A stretch of DNA of 64,000 bases from JAOUFP01 sp963801505 (lineage in GTDB: Bacteria; Nitrospirota; Thermodesulfovibrionia; Thermodesulfovibrionales; UBA6898): NCBI GenBank assembly GCA_963801505.1, contig CAWDEY010000026.1, forward strand, positions 124,001 to 188,000, read 5' to 3'. The translations under genes were made by a program, and so were the position numbers. The first letter of the stretch is position 1. Every line of letters starts with the position of its first letter. Of the stretch, positions 61,598-64,000 are shown in pieces. The notes beneath the pieces were generated by a model. That model did no database searches. It was not told the origin of the DNA and saw only the letters and a list, made by a program, of their open reading frames with translations.

Positions 61598-61775
61598 TTC
61601 ACCGCGGAGACGCAGAGATCGCAGAGGTTAAGATAATTCTGCTTTCCGGTGAGAGGCCGGAAAAACAGAACAACCCAGTTTCTACAATCTCGAAGCGTCG
61701 GTTTATATATTTCCGCCCTCTCTGCGGAAATATATAATCAAACTCTCTGCGTCCTCTGCGTCTCTGAGGTGAGGT
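61598..61775. repeat. Dispersed repeat, family C
   Basis: TTCACCGCGGAGACGCAGAG at one end and CTCTGCGTCTCTGAGGTGA at the other, inverted; the centre has GAGGCCGG and two TATATTTCCG/CGGAAATATA arms making a second hairpin. Confidence 0.75.
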
Positions 61776-61824
61776 CTTTCAAATTTCAAATATCTTTGGC
61801 TAGACTTAAGAGGATTAAGAGAGG

Positions 61825-62760
61825 TCAGCCCTCTGTATGCAGAACCGGTTGTAGCAGGTATTTACTGCCCTGATAAGTATCTCTCGCTTCAAGTCTTTTT
61901 TCAATGTCGCTGAGCATACGGTGTCTGCTTTTGCCCCAGTCAGGGGCAATAAGGATGTTCTCAGGTGCTGTTGCAAAGAGCCGCTGGAAAACAATGTCAG
62001 GGGATGTCCTCTCGATGAAATCCACGATAAAGTCAACGTATTCCCCGTAACAGAAGGTATAAAAGGGATTTTCTTTGTACATGTCGGCAAGTGGTGTCTC
62101 CTTAATGACCTGCAGTTGATGTACTTTTAAAAACCCTATCCCCAGCGAGGATATCTCCTCTGCCATGGCGAGCATATCCTCCCGTGTTTCAGTCGGAAAG
62201 CCGGCAATGAGATGGGCGCCTATGTGTATACCCCTGTTCCTGGTCATATTTACAGCCTTCAGGAAGGCAGCGTAGTCGTGTCCCCGGTTTATGAAAGTGA
62301 GGCTCTTGTTGTAAATTGACTGAAGACCATATTCAATCAGGATAAAGTGCTTTTGAGCAAGCTCCTCGATCATGCTGATCTTTTGTTCATCGACTGCGTC
62401 AGGCCTTGTTCCGATCGCAAGGCCGATTATATCAGGCTGCTTCAGTGCCTCTGTATAAAGTTCCCTTAGGGTTTCGAGCGGTGCATAGGTGTTTGTGTAG
62501 GGTTGGAAGTAGACGATGAACTTGCTTGCCTTGTACCTTTTCCTAATATGGTGTAGGCCGTTGCCGATCTGCTCTGCCAGCGAAAGAGTCGGTTTGCAGG
62601 AGTTCGGGCGGAAGCTGTCGTTGTTGCAGTAGATGCAGCCGGAAAGCCCGAGGGTGCCATCTCTGTTAGGGCAGGTGAAACCGGCATCGACATTCACCTT
62701 GTAGACTGTGAAGCCGAAATTTGTCCTCATAAATGCGCCGAATGATCTGTATCTCTGCAT
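61825..62760 (-). CDS. Radical SAM protein, TIGR01212 (YhcC) family
   Basis: 311 residues. The 4Fe-4S motif lies at C30, C42 and C45 (GFTCPNRDGTLGLSGCIYCNN, split here as two blocks), the normal spacing for this family; then YFQPYTNTYAPLETL, LAIGTRPD, EYGLQSIYNKSL and GAHLIAGFPTETRED. Function unknown; a role in tRNA or protein modification has been proposed for relatives. Confidence 0.92.
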   Translation of the reverse strand: MQRYRSFGAFMRTNFGFTVYKVNVDAGFTCPNRDGTLGLSGCIYCNNDSFRPNSCKPTLSLAEQIGNGLHHIRKRYKASKFIVYFQPYTNTYAPLETLRELYTEALKQPDIIGLAIGTRPDAVDEQKISMIEELAQKHFILIEYGLQSIYNKSLTFINRGHDYAAFLKAVNMTRNRGIHIGAHLIAGFPTETREDMLAMAEEISSLGIGFLKVHQLQVIKETPLADMYKENPFYTFCYGEYVDFIVDFIERTSPDIVFQRLFATAPENILIAPDWGKSRHRMLSDIEKRLEARDTYQGSKYLLQPVLHTEG

Positions 62761-62861
62761 ATTTTATTATCAGATTTTGAGGATTGCTATGTCAAATATG
62801 CTGTACTCATGAAACCAGACACCTCTGTAAATGGTGACTAGCCATAAGCTATTTTTATCTG

Positions 62862-62870
62862 TGCTATAAT
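62862..62870 (+). promoter_or_regulatory. Extended -10 promoter of the OsmC gene
   Basis: TGCTATAAT with no good -35; 45 bp before the OsmC ATG. Confidence 0.5.
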
Positions 62871-62914
62871 ATGAAATCTGCAATTTTTGATTCTATGATG
62901 TAAAGGAGAAAGAA

Positions 62915-63388
62915 ATGAGCAAAGCTGAAGATAAAGACATAGAGCAGCTCGATGAATCCTTGGGGGGATACAAGGAAAAGATTATTCCGGTGAATAAAGG
63001 CTCGGTCACCTGGGACAAGGAACTCATATTCAAAGGCAGGACGCAGCGCGGGGAGGAAATAGACTTCGATGCTCACGTCCAGTGGGGCTGTACCCCTACA
63101 GAAAGCCTTCTCCTTAGCGTGGCCGGCTGCATGGCGATTGACTGCGTATCCTTCCTCCAGAAGATGAAGGCTGTCATATCAAAATTCAAAGTTGACATTG
63201 TTGGAGAGAGAAACCCTACCCCTCCGCAGTACTACACGAAGATAGAGATGGTCATCCATATCTCGGGTGAAAACATAACGCCGAAGAAAATGGACAGGGT
63301 AATCTCTCTTTCACAGGAGAAGTACTGCTCTGTGTACCATTCACTCAGAAAGGACCTGGAGGTGAAGGTCAGCTACGTTATAGAATAA
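62915..63388 (+). CDS. OsmC-family protein
   Basis: 157 residues of the OsmC/Ohr fold. The redox Cys pair is probably in SVAGCMAIDCVSF and EKYCSVYHSLRKD. Members detoxify organic peroxides or act as thiol-dependent proteins; this one has a third Cys in the first helix, so assignment to Ohr or OsmC is open. SD AAGGAGAAA precedes the ATG. Confidence 0.85.
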   Translation: MSKAEDKDIEQLDESLGGYKEKIIPVNKGSVTWDKELIFKGRTQRGEEIDFDAHVQWGCTPTESLLLSVAGCMAIDCVSFLQKMKAVISKFKVDIVGERNPTPPQYYTKIEMVIHISGENITPKKMDRVISLSQEKYCSVYHSLRKDLEVKVSYVIE

Positions 63389-63430
63389 GAGAGTTTTTTA
63401 GCTTGCCGGCTTGATAGCTTCCAAATACGT

Positions 63431-64000
63431 TTAGTAGACAAATGTTGCAGGATCTTTCAACTTGTGGCACCTGCTGCAAAGGTGCTGGGCCTCTTTCTTG
63501 CCTATGGACCAGACATGTGCCTTGTGGCAGTCCTGACAGTTCAGCCCTGCCTTGGTCATATGAAGGTTGTGCTGCCCCACCCTGGCTTCATTACCGTGAC
63601 AGTTCTTCAGGCAGTCCTGGTTCGAAGGCTTTATCTTGCCGTGCGGATGGTGACAGTCAAAGCAGTTCAATGACGACATTATGCCCGTTGTCGGCAGGTC
63701 CTTATGGCAATGTATACATCTGTTCTTGTTCACCATCTTCGGGGCCTTTTCACTGTAGCTGTGGCACTTTAGGCAGGAAAGACCTTCCATCCCCATGCCG
63801 TGGATCAGTTTGTCCGCATGACATTCAGAGCATGCCTGCTCGTCCGGGAGAAAATTGTGAAGGCTTCCGGTGTGGCATTTACTGCAACTGATTTTCTGCA
63901 TGAAGACGTGCTTGGCATGGCCGTAGGAGTTGCTGAGGGTGACAGAGCCCTGCTCTACGTCGGCAAGGTGACATCCCTTGCAGGCGTTCCAGGGAGAGAC
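63431..64000 (-). CDS. Multiheme c-type cytochrome (partial, right edge)
   Basis: The frame stays open to the window edge; the ATG at 63901 is internal. Visible haem sites, in order: CKGCH, CSKCH, CSECH, CLKCH, CIHCH, CFDCH, CLKNCH (a CxxxCH variant), CQDCH and CSRCH, nine in about 190 residues, with further His residues available as distal ligands (for example DCHHPHGK). The spacing resembles NrfA/NrfH-associated or extracellular-electron-transfer cytochromes, but the family cannot be fixed without the N-terminus. It is periplasmic by nature. Confidence 0.9.
   Translation of the reverse strand, partial: VSPWNACKGCHLADVEQGSVTLSNSYGHAKHVFMQKISCSKCHTGSLHNFLPDEQACSECHADKLIHGMGMEGLSCLKCHSYSEKAPKMVNKNRCIHCHKDLPTTGIMSSLNCFDCHHPHGKIKPSNQDCLKNCHGNEARVGQHNLHMTKAGLNCQDCHKAHVWSIGKKEAQHLCSRCHKLKDPATFVY

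Overview
The window is one continuous stretch of bacterial chromosome with mostly housekeeping content and a few short decaying accessory patches. A two-membrane cell envelope is indicated by the Mla lipid-transport genes, an EnvC-type factor, several lipoproteins and an OmpA-era style of exported proteins. A nonaheme-or-larger cytochrome c, NAD-type malic enzyme, a complete riboflavin set, diadenylate cyclase and a pyruvoyl arginine decarboxylase / carboxyspermidine polyamine route fit an anaerobic or microaerobic Nitrospirota-like or deltaproteobacterial lineage. That placement is inference from gene content only.

Layout. 1-4303: purine genes purB and purL (purL cut by the left edge), with heptamer tracts embedded in purL. 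4464-7803: a small worn defence/mobile patch with HepT/MntA toxin-antitoxin, a truncated HsdR-like fragment fused in front of an internally deleted mrr, a REP-associated transposase with REPs inside its own ORF, and a frameshifted radC. 8027-15759 (minus): ROK kinase, lepA, lepB, small membrane protein, ribE, ribBA, ribH, nusB, phosphoesterase. 15885-21022 (plus): ArsR regulator, unknown protein, ftsE-ftsX-envC-ctpA (division and cell-wall hydrolysis control) with a local tandem duplication. 21129-27782: exonuclease, DUF3108 protein, DsbC-like lipoprotein, LOG protein, galE, IscA-like protein, hemB. 28045-32079: convergent polyamine genes. 32191-37410: comEC, then the overlapping cdaA-cdaR-glmM operon. 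37647: initiator tRNA. 39120-41725: mlaE-mlaF-mlaD. 41803-53801: mixed metabolic genes (serS, FKBP isomerase, ATP-cone nuclease, cysK, malic enzyme, hisB, HAD phosphatase, glgP, zinc-ribbon protein, inositol-phosphatase family).

53802-60206 is the most accessory part: an IS-end-like repeat, a 52-residue Cys protein with its own promoter and terminator, a free-standing sigma-70 region 1.1 domain, a broken response-regulator receiver, small lipoprotein and membrane proteins, an exported repeat protein, and two tandem integrase remnants lying against copies of the 3' half of tRNA-Arg(CCU), with a truncated rolling-circle Rep between them. 60360-64000 returns to ordinary genes: a LOG-like protein, nitroreductase, radical SAM protein, OsmC and a multiheme cytochrome running off the right edge.

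Three otherwise normal genes (radC, ftsX, ctpA) each need a +1 shift to be read full length. Imperfect 7-bp tandem repeats, usually about four units, recur in at least six places, twice in frame inside purL. At least four families of dispersed hairpin repeats fill the intergenic gaps. I saw no CRISPR array, rRNA, complete prophage or recognisable riboswitch.
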